NCBI RefSeq assembly: GCF_000214375.1
Contig: NC_015578.1
Coordinates: forward strand, 1,922,001-1,986,000
Reading direction: 5' to 3'
From: Treponema primitia ZAS-2
Lineage (GTDB): Bacteria > Spirochaetota > Spirochaetia > Treponematales > Breznakiellaceae
Length of the DNA stretch: 64,000 bases
Positions within the stretch are counted from its first letter, which is position 1, and each line of letters opens with the position of its first letter. This document shows positions 36,008 through 45,525 of this stretch, piece by piece. The position numbers and the translations under genes are program-made. The notes under the pieces were generated by a model, which was given only the letters and a program-made list of their open reading frames with translations, searched no databases and was not told where the DNA came from.

Positions 36008-38852
36008 TAAAGGTTCAGAATGGAATAGATGGGATGTTCATATTCATACTCCCGGAACAGCTCTGAACGATCAGTTTAAATGTTCTATTGATGACTTCAT
36101 TGATGACGTTAATAAAAAGTCTAAAGATGTTATAGCACTTGGAATCACAGATTACTACTCTATAGAAAATTATATACAAATTAAAGGAAAATTTGAAGAA
36201 GGAAAATTTGAAAATGTTAAATTTGTATTTCCAAATGTTGAATTTCGTCTAGCCATTCCCACCGATAAGTCGTCTGCCATTAACATTCATTTATTATTTT
36301 CGCCCGAAGATGCTAATCACATTGATGAAATAAGAAGGAACCTAAACAATTTAATTTTTAATTATAAAGGTATAAATTATAATTGTAATAGAGATGGCAT
36401 CATCCGGCTAGGGAGTATAATTGACAGTACAATAATAGATGAAAAAAAGAAATATGAGATGGGATTAAATAATTTCCGTATAGAGTTTAGTGAATTTGTT
36501 AATTGGTATGATAGTGACAAATGGTTAAACGAAAATTCTTTGATTGCAATTTCTGCAAAAACCGGAGATGGATTAAGTGCATTAAGCCTTGATGGTGGAT
36601 TTGCCGCATTAAGAACAAATATTGTAATAAAATCGCATATATTATTTACCGCTTCTCCTGCTGATATCAAATATTGGTTAGGTGAAGGAATTGATTCAGA
36701 GGACATAATAATAAAAAAATACCAGGGATTAAAACCTTGTATTATTGGATCGGATGCTCATGCCTTAGATAAAGTATTAACTCCTGATAATAATAAGTAT
36801 TGCTGGATAAAAGCGGAGCCAACTTTTGAAGGATTTCGACAAATATTGTATGAACCAAAAGAAAGGGTCTTTATAGGTGAAAAACCTCCGACATCTTATA
36901 AAGATAATTATTTATCAAGTATACATGTTCCAGAAACGTATTGGTTCCCTGAATTTGAAATACCACTTAATAAAGGTCTTGTTAGTATAATCGGACCGCG
37001 CGGTTCAGGTAAAACGGCCTTATTAGATTTAATTTCGATTGGATTAAATTCTTACGAAAACAGTGACGCTAGTTTTATCGCCAAAGCTGATAATTTGATT
37101 GACGAATTAAGTATCTATTCAAAATTCAATGATAGCAATGATGTATTACGTACTGATTTTCGAGATAATTGGGTTAGCGATTCTCCCTCGGCAAGATATT
37201 TATCGCAGCAATTTGTTGAAAAACTGTGTTCTTTAAATGGTGCAGAAAAAAGATTAATCACAGAAATTGAAAAATTCATATTTTATGAATTGGAAGAATT
37301 TCAAAGAAAAGGTACTGCTAACTTTACGGATTTGCGAAACAATATTTGTTTAGAATATGAAAAAGAAGTTATTGAGTTAATGGGTGAAATAGAGTTATGC
37401 AGCAATGAGATTACCCGAATTTCTGATTTAAAGCAATCAGTACCATTAAAAAATAACGAAATCAATACATTGGAAAAGGAAATAAAAGCAGTAATATTAC
37501 CCATAATTGATAATGATGGAAAATATACAACCACTATCAGACAGAATGAATTAGATGTAGAAATTCAAAAAATAATTGTTGAATTGAAAGACGTGAAAAC
37601 AAAAATAGATTTGCTGGATGAATTAACTCGTTTAATAAATCAATACAATCAAAATCTTTATGAAAAAGGAAATGAACTAATCAATAAGTTGTCGCCATTT
37701 AGTTTAACCGAAGAAGAAAGGCCATTATTTTTAATTTCATATTCTGATAGCGCCTTAACCGTGTTATCTAAAAGACGAGAAATATTATTTATAGAGTATA
37801 ACAAAAAATTAGGAAAAGGTGATAAGCCGGAAGAAAAAACTTATTATTGGTATAAGAAGGAATTAGAAACTATTGCTAAAAGCTTGGAAAATATCACAAT
37901 AGAGGAGAGAAAATACATCGTTTTAAATAAGCAGAGACAAGAAAAGTCTGTTAAAATGCAAAATATTAAGGACGAAATAATTAAAATCGATCAACTAGAT
38001 ATTAATTACCAACAAAATAAACGATTGGAAAAATATAAACAAGTATTTGAGGCCATAAATAAACAATGTCTTGCTTTATCAGAATTATATAGTCCGTTAG
38101 AAAGAAGCCTCAGAACAACTTACAATGAAGATATACCGTTATCCTTCTATATTAGGATCAATGTTAATTTGAAAGAATGGGGTGATCAGGGAAATAAAAT
38201 TATAGATTCAAGAAATAAAACTCAATTAAAGGATGATGGAGGATTGTACGAAGTTGCAAAAAAGTGTTTGTATAGTTCATGGAAATCGGGGAATCCCAAT
38301 GAGATACTAACTAAAATGAAAGGGTTTATAGATAAATATATTACCCATGAAGTACGAAAATTATTAGGAGTGGGCTATACAACAAATGATTTAGCGAAAT
38401 GGCTGTTTTCAACAACCCATATATCAATTGATTATGATATAAAATATGAAGGTGTATCTATTGAAAAATTGTCTCCAGGTACACGGGGCATTGTTCTAAT
38501 GATACTATTCTTGAAAGTTGATCGGAATGACACTAGACCTTTATTGATAGATCAACCGGAAGACAATTTAGATCCTGCCTCTGTTTATGAAAAATTAGTA
38601 CCATATTTTAATGAGGCCAGGAAACGACGACAAATAATTATGGTTACTCATAATCCCAATTTGGTGGTTAGTACAGACTCAGACCAGGTTATTGTAGCAG
38701 ATTCAAAAAAAATCGATGATGATAAATTGCCAGTATTTTCATATGTTGCTGGAGGATTAGAAAATAAAATAATTATAGAAAAAGTATGTTCAATATTAGA
38801 AGGTGGAGTTTTTGCCTTTGAACGCAGGAAAAAGCGTTATTTTAATAATTGA
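36000..38852 (+). CDS. trlF: TrlF-type AAA ATPase with N-terminal PHP-like domain
   Basis: 950 residues. The N-terminus WNRWDVHIHTPGT and later GITDYYSIENY and CIIGSDAHALD are PHP-phosphoesterase-like metal sites. Then comes an SMC/RecF-type ATPase: Walker A GPRGSGKTALLDLIS, a long coiled coil (about 430-720), a signature-like LSPGTRGI, Walker B PLLIDQPEDNLDP and VTHNPNLVV. Start ATG 36000 is chosen over 35958 because GAGAGGGA precedes it and it overlaps hsdR by 8 nt. TrlF proteins are found beside type I systems, pointing to DNA damage or anti-phage work. Confidence 0.87.
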   Translation: MFNKGSEWNRWDVHIHTPGTALNDQFKCSIDDFIDDVNKKSKDVIALGITDYYSIENYIQIKGKFEEGKFENVKFVFPNVEFRLAIPTDKSSAINIHLLFSPEDANHIDEIRRNLNNLIFNYKGINYNCNRDGIIRLGSIIDSTIIDEKKKYEMGLNNFRIEFSEFVNWYDSDKWLNENSLIAISAKTGDGLSALSLDGGFAALRTNIVIKSHILFTASPADIKYWLGEGIDSEDIIIKKYQGLKPCIIGSDAHALDKVLTPDNNKYCWIKAEPTFEGFRQILYEPKERVFIGEKPPTSYKDNYLSSIHVPETYWFPEFEIPLNKGLVSIIGPRGSGKTALLDLISIGLNSYENSDASFIAKADNLIDELSIYSKFNDSNDVLRTDFRDNWVSDSPSARYLSQQFVEKLCSLNGAEKRLITEIEKFIFYELEEFQRKGTANFTDLRNNICLEYEKEVIELMGEIELCSNEITRISDLKQSVPLKNNEINTLEKEIKAVILPIIDNDGKYTTTIRQNELDVEIQKIIVELKDVKTKIDLLDELTRLINQYNQNLYEKGNELINKLSPFSLTEEERPLFLISYSDSALTVLSKRREILFIEYNKKLGKGDKPEEKTYYWYKKELETIAKSLENITIEERKYIVLNKQRQEKSVKMQNIKDEIIKIDQLDINYQQNKRLEKYKQVFEAINKQCLALSELYSPLERSLRTTYNEDIPLSFYIRINVNLKEWGDQGNKIIDSRNKTQLKDDGGLYEVAKKCLYSSWKSGNPNEILTKMKGFIDKYITHEVRKLLGVGYTTNDLAKWLFSTTHISIDYDIKYEGVSIEKLSPGTRGIVLMILFLKVDRNDTRPLLIDQPEDNLDPASVYEKLVPYFNEARKRRQIIMVTHNPNLVVSTDSDQVIVADSKKIDDDKLPVFSYVAGGLENKIIIEKVCSILEGGVFAFERRKKRYFNN

Positions 38853-38884
38853 TAATCTAGTAAATCATAAGGAGTATTTATTAT

Positions 38885-40576
38885 ATGAGTGAACTGATTG
38901 ATGAAAGAATAACTATATATGAAGCCTTGCAACATATAAAAGAAGGCAAATATGTAATGCCAGCATTCCAAAGGCAATTTGTTTGGAATATGGAGCAGAT
39001 TGAAAAACTTTGGGATTCTATTCTTTTGAATTATCCAATCGCTACATTTTTATTTTGGCATGTAGACGATGCAAATGTGACATGGGATACATATTTTTGT
39101 AACTTTTTATCTGATGTAACGTTTGACAGTAGAAAAGCAGCCGACAGCGCAAATTATGAATTGACAAGCATTAATGTCAAAACTACTGATACTGCGATAT
39201 TGGACGGGCAGCAAAGATTGACATCACTCTATTTATCATTATTCGGAGAAGCTTTCATACGTCCGAATTATGCAAGAAGAAAAACAGGAGAGAAGATCCT
39301 AACCAAGCTCCTCATTGAATTGAATAAGAATAAGATTTCCACAGACGAAGAAGAATATAACAGTAAAAAATATGACATTAAGTTTAGTGAAAAAATTGGC
39401 ATAATAAGCCCAACACAGTTTGACATAAAGGATATTCTTAACGATAAATTTCAAAATGAAAACACACGGGAAAAGGCTGTCGAGGATACTATAGAAAATA
39501 TTCCTGTAGACAGCAAGGATTATGCTCGGAACATTTTACAGTTATTGTATAATAAAATATTTATTGAAAAATTGGTTAGGTATACTGAAATCACAGACAT
39601 GAAGCAAGACGATGCGCTTGAAATGTTCGTAAGATTCAATAGTGGAGGGAAGGCACTTAAAAAGTCCGAAATTACGATGTCAATTCTAGAAGCATACTGG
39701 CCAAGTGCAAAAACTGAATTCGGAAAAGTGCTTACTGGGTCATATATAGGGTTTGATTCAGACTTTATTATTCGATCAGCTCTAATGTTGTATGGTGATG
39801 TTGTTAAATCAAATATCAGTAAAAAAATTGCAGAAGATTTGAAAAATGATTGGAGTGGCTTTAAAAGAGCATTAATGAATTTAGAAAAATTGCTTAGTGA
39901 ATTAAAAATTGAAGTTAGCCGCTTCTCAAGTAGTTGGAATGTGCTATTGCCTATTATTTATTATGTATATTTAAACCCAGATTACAGCAACAATATTAAA
40001 GCCGTTCGAGCGTATTTACTTAGAGCAATATTCTTTACTTATTTTCAATCAGGCACAACAGGTAAATTGCAGCAAATGAAAAGCAATATCAATAGCTTTG
40101 ATAACGAAATTACTATTGAAATGCTTGATCAAATGAATGACTTGCGAATTACTGAAGGAAAGATAGAGGATATTCTCAATTCAGAAAAGGGAAGCAGAGT
40201 CGCTGGAGAAGTGCTATATTATCTAAGCCTTAATTGGAGGAATAAGACTTTTAAATACGAACAAGACCATCTTCACCCTGAAAATAGATTTGACAGTGCT
40301 AAACCAGTTTCCGTTTCATTGGAAGACTGGAAAAAATGGCGAGCAAATCGTAATAGACTTCCTAATCTTCACTTACTTGAAGGCAGAAGCAATGGTAGTA
40401 AAAACGATTTAAGGCTTGTGGATTATTACAATGATATGAATTATGATCAAAAGATGCGGTTTTATGAAGAAGCTATTATTCCGGATGATGCTTCGTTTGA
40501 AATTGTAGATTTTGAAAAATTCTATGAAACACGGAAATTATTAATTATCGAAAAGATTCGTGCTCTTTTAAGATAA
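38885..40576 (+). CDS. DUF262/DUF1524 GmrSD-like nuclease
   Basis: 563 residues. The N-terminal DUF262 domain has FQRQFVWNMEQIEKLWDSIL and the nucleotide-binding loop ILDGQQRLTSLYLSL. The C-terminal DUF1524 HNH part has YEQDHLHPENRF and NRNRLPNLHLLEGRSNGSKND. Fused proteins of this type (GmrSD, BrxU) cut modified phage DNA using NTP. It starts 32 nt after trlF with AAGGAG, so it extends the restriction operon. It would complement type I restriction by attacking phages with hypermodified DNA. Confidence 0.88.
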   Translation: MSELIDERITIYEALQHIKEGKYVMPAFQRQFVWNMEQIEKLWDSILLNYPIATFLFWHVDDANVTWDTYFCNFLSDVTFDSRKAADSANYELTSINVKTTDTAILDGQQRLTSLYLSLFGEAFIRPNYARRKTGEKILTKLLIELNKNKISTDEEEYNSKKYDIKFSEKIGIISPTQFDIKDILNDKFQNENTREKAVEDTIENIPVDSKDYARNILQLLYNKIFIEKLVRYTEITDMKQDDALEMFVRFNSGGKALKKSEITMSILEAYWPSAKTEFGKVLTGSYIGFDSDFIIRSALMLYGDVVKSNISKKIAEDLKNDWSGFKRALMNLEKLLSELKIEVSRFSSSWNVLLPIIYYVYLNPDYSNNIKAVRAYLLRAIFFTYFQSGTTGKLQQMKSNINSFDNEITIEMLDQMNDLRITEGKIEDILNSEKGSRVAGEVLYYLSLNWRNKTFKYEQDHLHPENRFDSAKPVSVSLEDWKKWRANRNRLPNLHLLEGRSNGSKNDLRLVDYYNDMNYDQKMRFYEEAIIPDDASFEIVDFEKFYETRKLLIIEKIRALLR

Positions 40577-40701
40577 CTAGATGAAAAGAAAGGAAAATCG
40601 GGCTATGAATTTACTGGTACATAAAATGATTAAATTTATCGACAACACTACTGGTATAACCACAATTGAAAGGATTATATCGACCGAAAAGACAAAGACT
40701 T

Positions 40702-40950
40702 ATGGCTAATAACATGGAATCCAACCGCCTTGAATACAAGCGCGAAGCCGACAAAGGTGATAAGCTCGAAAAAGCCGTGGTGGCTTTCCTTAATTACAAT
40801 GGCGGCGGCGAAATACTCATTGGCGTTGACGATAATGGCTCGATTGTCGGAGTTACCAATTCCGATGCCGAACAACGCAAGATTACCGACAGGCTCGGTA
40901 ATAATATCCGCCCGAAAATTTTGGGGCTCTTTGATGTAGTTGCCGAATAA
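40702..40950 (+). CDS. AlbA_2 domain protein, N-terminal piece ended by in-frame TAA
   Basis: 82 residues: MESNRLEYKREADKGDKLEKAVVAFLNYNGGGEILIGVDDNG is the start of an AlbA_2 (schlafen-type) domain. The frame stops at TAA 40948-40950 in the middle of the domain, and the very next codon is ATG in the same frame. A start at ATG 40702 or 40714 fits the family; TTG 40666 is upstream. No strong Shine-Dalgarno. Confidence 0.65.
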   Translation: MANNMESNRLEYKREADKGDKLEKAVVAFLNYNGGGEILIGVDDNGSIVGVTNSDAEQRKITDRLGNNIRPKILGLFDVVAE

Positions 40951-42027
40951 ATGGACGGCAAAAATATTATTCGCATAGTTGTATCAAGCGGAATGCAGAA
41001 ACCCTACTATATCCGAAAAAAAGGAATGACTGAGGACGGCTGCTTCATCCGGGTAGGTGCCTCTGCCCAGCCGATGACTGAAGCAATGATTGAGCGGCTT
41101 CTTCAGCATAGACAGGCAAACTCCCTCTCCACCACTCCAGTATCGCGGCAAAAGCTGACCTTTGAGCAACTTCATATCTATTACAACGAACTCGATTTAA
41201 CGTTGAATGACCAGTTTGAAGAAAATTTGGACTTGCGTACTGGCGACAGCTCGTATAATCTCCTCGCTTACCTGTTAGCAGACGGCAACGGCGCGTCAAT
41301 TAAAGTCGCGAAATATGCGGGAACTGACAAAATTGACCTGATTGAAAATGAGGAATACGGCTATCGCTGTTTGATAACATCGATATATCGTGTACTTGAT
41401 AAGTTGGCAGTCGAGAATAAGACCTTTGCAAAAATCACTCCACGCAACCGATTAGAACGGAAACTTATCAATCAGGTTGCTCTGAGAGAGGCATTTATAA
41501 ACGCCGTAGTTCATAACGACTACAATTTAGGTTGGCCCGTCGTTGAGTTCTTCTCCGACAGGGTGACCATCACTTCTACTGGCGGGCTGGTGGAAGGCTT
41601 ATCGCAGGAGGACTTTTTTGCCAGTCGTTCAATGCTCCGCAACCGTGAACTTATGCGTGTGTTCAAAGACGTGGAACTCGTCGAAGGCTTGGGTTCCGGT
41701 ATGCGGCGCATTTTGGAAGCATACGACCGTTCCGTATTTGAAATTACCCCAAGCTTTATCGTGGTGACATTCCCCTATGCAAGTGATTTTGAGAGAAATG
41801 AGGACGATGGCACTGTAAATGGCACTGTAAAGACCGATTTAAGCGAAACCCAAAAATCAATCCTCTTGCTGATAAACGCAAATAAGGGAATCACAATCGA
41901 TAAGATGGTAGCCGAAATGGCAGTGAGCCGGCGAACGATTTTACGCAATATAAAAATATTGACCGAAAAAAATATTATTAAGCGAGAAGGTTCTGACAAG
42001 ACAGGACAGTGGGTTACTTTAAATTGA
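40951..42027 (+). CDS. AlbA_2/HATPase_c_4 transcriptional regulator, C-terminal piece
   Basis: 358 residues continuing the same frame: IIRIVVSSGMQKPYYIRKKGMTEDGCFIRVGASAQPM completes the AlbA_2 domain, followed by the divergent ATPase part (LREAFINAVVHNDY, VEGLGSGMRRILEAYD) and a winged helix (ITIDKMVAEMAVSRRTILRNIKIL). Expected role: DNA- or RNA-binding regulator or defence protein. The ochre codon just before ATG 40951 makes TAAATG, which could allow re-initiation, so both halves might still be made. Confidence 0.75.
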   Translation: MDGKNIIRIVVSSGMQKPYYIRKKGMTEDGCFIRVGASAQPMTEAMIERLLQHRQANSLSTTPVSRQKLTFEQLHIYYNELDLTLNDQFEENLDLRTGDSSYNLLAYLLADGNGASIKVAKYAGTDKIDLIENEEYGYRCLITSIYRVLDKLAVENKTFAKITPRNRLERKLINQVALREAFINAVVHNDYNLGWPVVEFFSDRVTITSTGGLVEGLSQEDFFASRSMLRNRELMRVFKDVELVEGLGSGMRRILEAYDRSVFEITPSFIVVTFPYASDFERNEDDGTVNGTVKTDLSETQKSILLLINANKGITIDKMVAEMAVSRRTILRNIKILTEKNIIKREGSDKTGQWVTLN

Positions 42028-42274
42028 ATACGAAGTATAAGAAAAGGCGTATTGAGGAAATGATTTTATGCTATCCAAACCGCAAACTTTATATAATATT
42101 GCAAATTGGCGGCAGCTCAGGAGGTATGGGTTTTTTCTTCTGATTCCCGGAAAAAAGCCCTTCCATGCAATCCAGAGCAACGCCAGATGCAAATTGATAA
42201 ATCCGTTAGGGTAAGCGGAATTTACCTCTCTAAAACGAAAATAAATATCCATTTGTTTAAGTGCTTCTCCTCTA
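42028..42274. other. Intergenic region between converging genes
   Basis: 247 bp with no supported gene, no strong hairpin and no recognisable promoter. The genes on either side converge here. Confidence 0.4.
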
Positions 42275-43606
42275 TCATTTCTCAATTACAGATTGAAATT
42301 CCCAATTAATTATATTTTCAACACCTGTTGAGACATTTTCATTCGTCTGTGAAAATATATCAGCAGGTATGAAAAAGGTTTTTGTAATTTGATTTTTTGA
42401 ATCCAAGGATAAATTTTCCCAAAACGTTGGATTGAAGGCATGATTTTCAAATGTAAGAGTTAATCTAAATAACATATCTGGTAGTGATTTTCCATTTTTA
42501 ATGGATCTGATCAATGAATCTATTAATTGATTACAAATTTCGCTGCTTGATTTTAACCATACAATAAGAAAGCCCCAGCCGTTTTTCATTGGCGCTGAAC
42601 AAATCGTCATGGAACTTAATTCAATGCTTAAATTGGCAATATCTTGTAGTAAATTTCCTTCAAAATCATAGTCAGGATTGATGATACCTGAAAATGCCAT
42701 ATTGGGCTTTTGGCCCGAAGTGAATAGCAAGTATTCAATATTGGAAAAGTTCTTCTTTTTTAGCAATTCGTCATATTCCTTTTTAAGGTTTTTTAAAAGT
42801 AAAAATCCGCTTTCTTCTCCTATTCGAATTAAAGATAGATTTTCCTTTATGGCCTTATTATTCACTTTAGACAACATTTGAGAAAAATCGTTTAATGCAT
42901 TTTCTTTAACAAAGTATTCTCTGCATAGAGAACGGTAGGAATATAAAAACACTTGTTCATCAGTTGGTTTTAGTTCGGCAGTATCAATTACTTTAAATAG
43001 TTCTGTATCATGTTTTCCGCAAAATCCTAAAAAAGTAGACACTTTATTTATACCTCTTTTATCATAGGTGCTTTTACCTGCATTTTTGCTAAGGGTACTA
43101 TAGTCATGTACCGGTACGATAACATGGCCATTTTCAGCAATTACTTGCAACATTTTCTTATTCTGAATAGAATGGGCATTAATAATTTCCGTACATCTAT
43201 TGCCGCTATCATAATGGAGACATCTTCCTTTTAGCTTGCTTTTTTTCATAATATTTAATATTTCTTGTATTTCCAGTAAACCTGTCGCATTGAGAGTATG
43301 TATGCCTTTATCAGTCGTGTCATTGGGTTCACCATAAACTAGTCCACAAAACCCGGTTTCTTTAGCTGTCTTAAAACATTTCAGCTCATGCTCAGAATTT
43401 ATAAAATCGGATTCATGTACCAACATGGAAGTAATTACAATATCTTGTATTGAGAAACCATATACACCTGCTTTAAATTGCGCCTTTAATAAAGCATCTT
43501 CTGGATTGTAATCATTAACCCAACATGCATAAAAAACAGTGTCAGCTTTAAAGTTTACATCATTAGGATTAGCTTTCAAAACCATATAATAAATTTCTGT
43601 ATTCAT
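42275..43606 (-). CDS. Unknown protein with Cys/His treble-clef-like core
   Basis: Family not recognised. 443 residues, AT-rich. The middle holds CLHYDSGNRCTEIINAHSIQ and later NKVSTFLGFCGKHDTELFKVID: two Cys pairs and an AHSIQ...GFCGKHD arrangement that looks like a zinc-bound treble clef or HNH-like site. N-terminal and C-terminal parts are mixed alpha/beta with no motif seen. It stands alone on the minus strand inside the defence cargo, with no clear Shine-Dalgarno. A nuclease or nucleic-acid-binding role is possible but unproved. Confidence 0.7.
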   Translation of the reverse strand: MNTEIYYMVLKANPNDVNFKADTVFYACWVNDYNPEDALLKAQFKAGVYGFSIQDIVITSMLVHESDFINSEHELKCFKTAKETGFCGLVYGEPNDTTDKGIHTLNATGLLEIQEILNIMKKSKLKGRCLHYDSGNRCTEIINAHSIQNKKMLQVIAENGHVIVPVHDYSTLSKNAGKSTYDKRGINKVSTFLGFCGKHDTELFKVIDTAELKPTDEQVFLYSYRSLCREYFVKENALNDFSQMLSKVNNKAIKENLSLIRIGEESGFLLLKNLKKEYDELLKKKNFSNIEYLLFTSGQKPNMAFSGIINPDYDFEGNLLQDIANLSIELSSMTICSAPMKNGWGFLIVWLKSSSEICNQLIDSLIRSIKNGKSLPDMLFRLTLTFENHAFNPTFWENLSLDSKNQITKTFFIPADIFSQTNENVSTGVENIINWEFQSVIEK

Positions 43607-43739
43607 GTTAGATAATTTCCCCCATTATCAGGTGACTCTCTTCTTGCTAAAGCATATTCGAATTCCAAGATAAGATCAATAAAAAGGAGAGAACTCTCTC
43701 CCACAGTTTGAGCCTACAGATTATAGAAGTATCCCCTAT

Positions 43740-43910
43740 GTGGAAGGACTTTTTATCAAGAAAAATGGCGATTTGTATATTAACGGCTCAAACGCTTATT
43801 TACTTTCAGGGGAGTTGGCTACATTACTTACCGAAAGGTATATTCCTATCGAAATTTTGCCGTTTTCATTTTCGGAGTACCTAGCTATGAAGAAATTGTC
43901 AAATCTGCAA
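43740..43910 (+). pseudogene. Fragment of an AAA_14/DUF4143 ATPase
   Basis: DLYINGSNAYLLSGELATLLTERYIPIEILPFSFSEYL is the conserved sensor region of AAA_14/DUF4143 ATPases (SNS-type motif, then LPFSF.EYL). The Walker A part is missing upstream and the frame passes into unrelated GC-rich sequence after about 43910. A broken leftover gene. Confidence 0.7.
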
Positions 43911-44460
43911 AAACCGACACCCTGTGCCGGACCTTCCGGTCACTTCGTTCCCTCCAGGCTCCGGCACCGCTCTCCATTTTCCGCCCTGATCCTCTAGGCA
44001 TAATCACCAGAGCTTAGAGGATATGGCAGACCAAAACGACCGTTACTGTTAAAGGGAGTGTGGGTGCCGGGGTTTTTTACGTTGGTCCGAAGGGCCAGCG
44101 CAAAAAATGGCGGCAGGACCAGCATCAAAAAGACAAGACACCTCTCGTACTAAGTTCACCCCAAGCCGCGCAACCCTCAAGATCATCGTACTCCGGTAGT
44201 GGTTTAGGGACGGCATCCATAGTCCATCCCCCTTGCCGCTGAAATAGCCTTTTGTCAACAGGTCCAAAAAATTACAAGTTCCCGGCGTCAGCCATGCTCA
44301 GCTGAGAAAGTGCACTTTTTTGCAAGATATTGAAGTTTGCCGGAGAGTGATCCTTACACGCCCGGACCATTTTGGTTACCTCAGCCGCATCGCAGGGGTT
44401 GAGCTTTTGCCCTGATAGTATTGTCAAAATCCTGCTTTTTTGCTAGTGTTAAAGTAACGG
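43911..44460. other. GC-rich gene-free mosaic, part of a dispersed repeat family
   Basis: No supported gene. Base composition is far more GC-rich than the flanking AT-rich defence genes. It contains CTTCCGGTCACTTCGTTCCC and a 76-bp stretch (44165-44240) repeated at 51909-51984. It looks like pieces of the block at 50.5-52.9 kb. Confidence 0.5.
44165..44240 (+). repeat. Dispersed 76-bp repeat, copy 1
   Basis: 64 of 76 bases match 51909-51984 in the same orientation; the conserved core is ATCGTACTCCGGT and the end CCCCCTNGCCGC. The copies lie on either side of the HATPase/DUF3883 gene and the IS256 element. Confidence 0.65.
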
Positions 44461-44523
44461 AACAGTTGGTTGGGGTATTTCCGGCAAGTTCCCGTGATTT
44501 ATGAGGAACAAGGATAGAATCTA

Positions 44524-45507
44524 ATGGGATTTAAACAAGATATAGATAAAATAATCGAAGGTAACCTAAAAACTTATAAAGATAATTCCGATAGATTTAT
44601 TGCCGATTATAACCATGAATATGAATTGACAAAGGAGTACAATGGTAGACAGCTATTAGAACTCCTTCAAAATGCAGATGATGCATCCTCTGCTGAAGTC
44701 AAAATCGCTTGGAATAAAGAAAACAGAAAACTCACTATTTCAAATAAGGGTAATGAGCCATTTCAAGTAGGTGGCTTAAAATCTCTAATGCTCGCAAATT
44801 TTAGTAGCAAAACAAAATTAAATTATATTGGGAATAAGGGTTTGGGATTTCGATCTATATTGAACTGGGCTGAAAAGATAAATATTCGTAGTAATGGCTG
44901 TATCATATCGTTTTCTGAAATGATCGCTAAAGATGTGTTTAACAATCGACTTGCTTTGTCAAAAGAAGCAAAACAAAAAATAAGGGCAGAGAGAAATTTA
45001 TCGGAACAAACAATCCCCTTTCCTATATTGGCAATTCCAGACGTTAAAGAAGTATCATTAGAAAATGATTGGACTACTGATATTGATATTACATATAGAA
45101 AAGAATTTGAAAAAGATATTGAAAACCAATTGGCAGAATTGCGGGAAGAAATATTATTATTTCTTAATAATATTAAAAAGATAACAATACAGAGTGAGTC
45201 AAAAACAATAGAGTTTCAAAGTGAAAAAAATAAGTCTGGTAATTTTGAATCAATAACCATAAAGGGGAAAAAATGGAAAGTATTCTCCAAGGAAGATATG
45301 TTGCCGGATGAATATCAGGATAAAAATAAAAATGAGGTTCAAGCCTACAATCTCAAAGTTGCTTTTCAGGATGATTTATCCGATGACTATGGGAAACTAT
45401 TCAATTTTTTCCCAACACAATTATCTGTTTCTTTGCCTTGTATAATCCATGGAACCTTTGATTTGAACAGTAATAGGAACCACTTGAATGAATTAAAAAT
45501 AAACTAA
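44524..45507 (+). CDS. Sacsin-like HATPase part of a HATPase/DUF3883 protein, ended by in-frame TAA
   Basis: 327 residues. The GHKL-type ATP site is clear: GRQLLELLQNADDASSAEVKI (N-box), then IGNKGLGFRSILNWAEKINI (glycine box). It ends at TAA 45505-45507, yet the same frame goes on without another stop for about 1195 codons, giving FILDELVQLLKHCALFLADQ directly after. The stop therefore interrupts one gene of about 1520 codons. Large HATPase-DUF3883 proteins occur in defence islands; the ATPase may gate a C-terminal nuclease. Confidence 0.78.
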   Translation: MGFKQDIDKIIEGNLKTYKDNSDRFIADYNHEYELTKEYNGRQLLELLQNADDASSAEVKIAWNKENRKLTISNKGNEPFQVGGLKSLMLANFSSKTKLNYIGNKGLGFRSILNWAEKINIRSNGCIISFSEMIAKDVFNNRLALSKEAKQKIRAERNLSEQTIPFPILAIPDVKEVSLENDWTTDIDITYRKEFEKDIENQLAELREEILLFLNNIKKITIQSESKTIEFQSEKNKSGNFESITIKGKKWKVFSKEDMLPDEYQDKNKNEVQAYNLKVAFQDDLSDDYGKLFNFFPTQLSVSLPCIIHGTFDLNSNRNHLNELKIN

Positions 45508-45525
45508 TTCATCCTGGATGAATTA

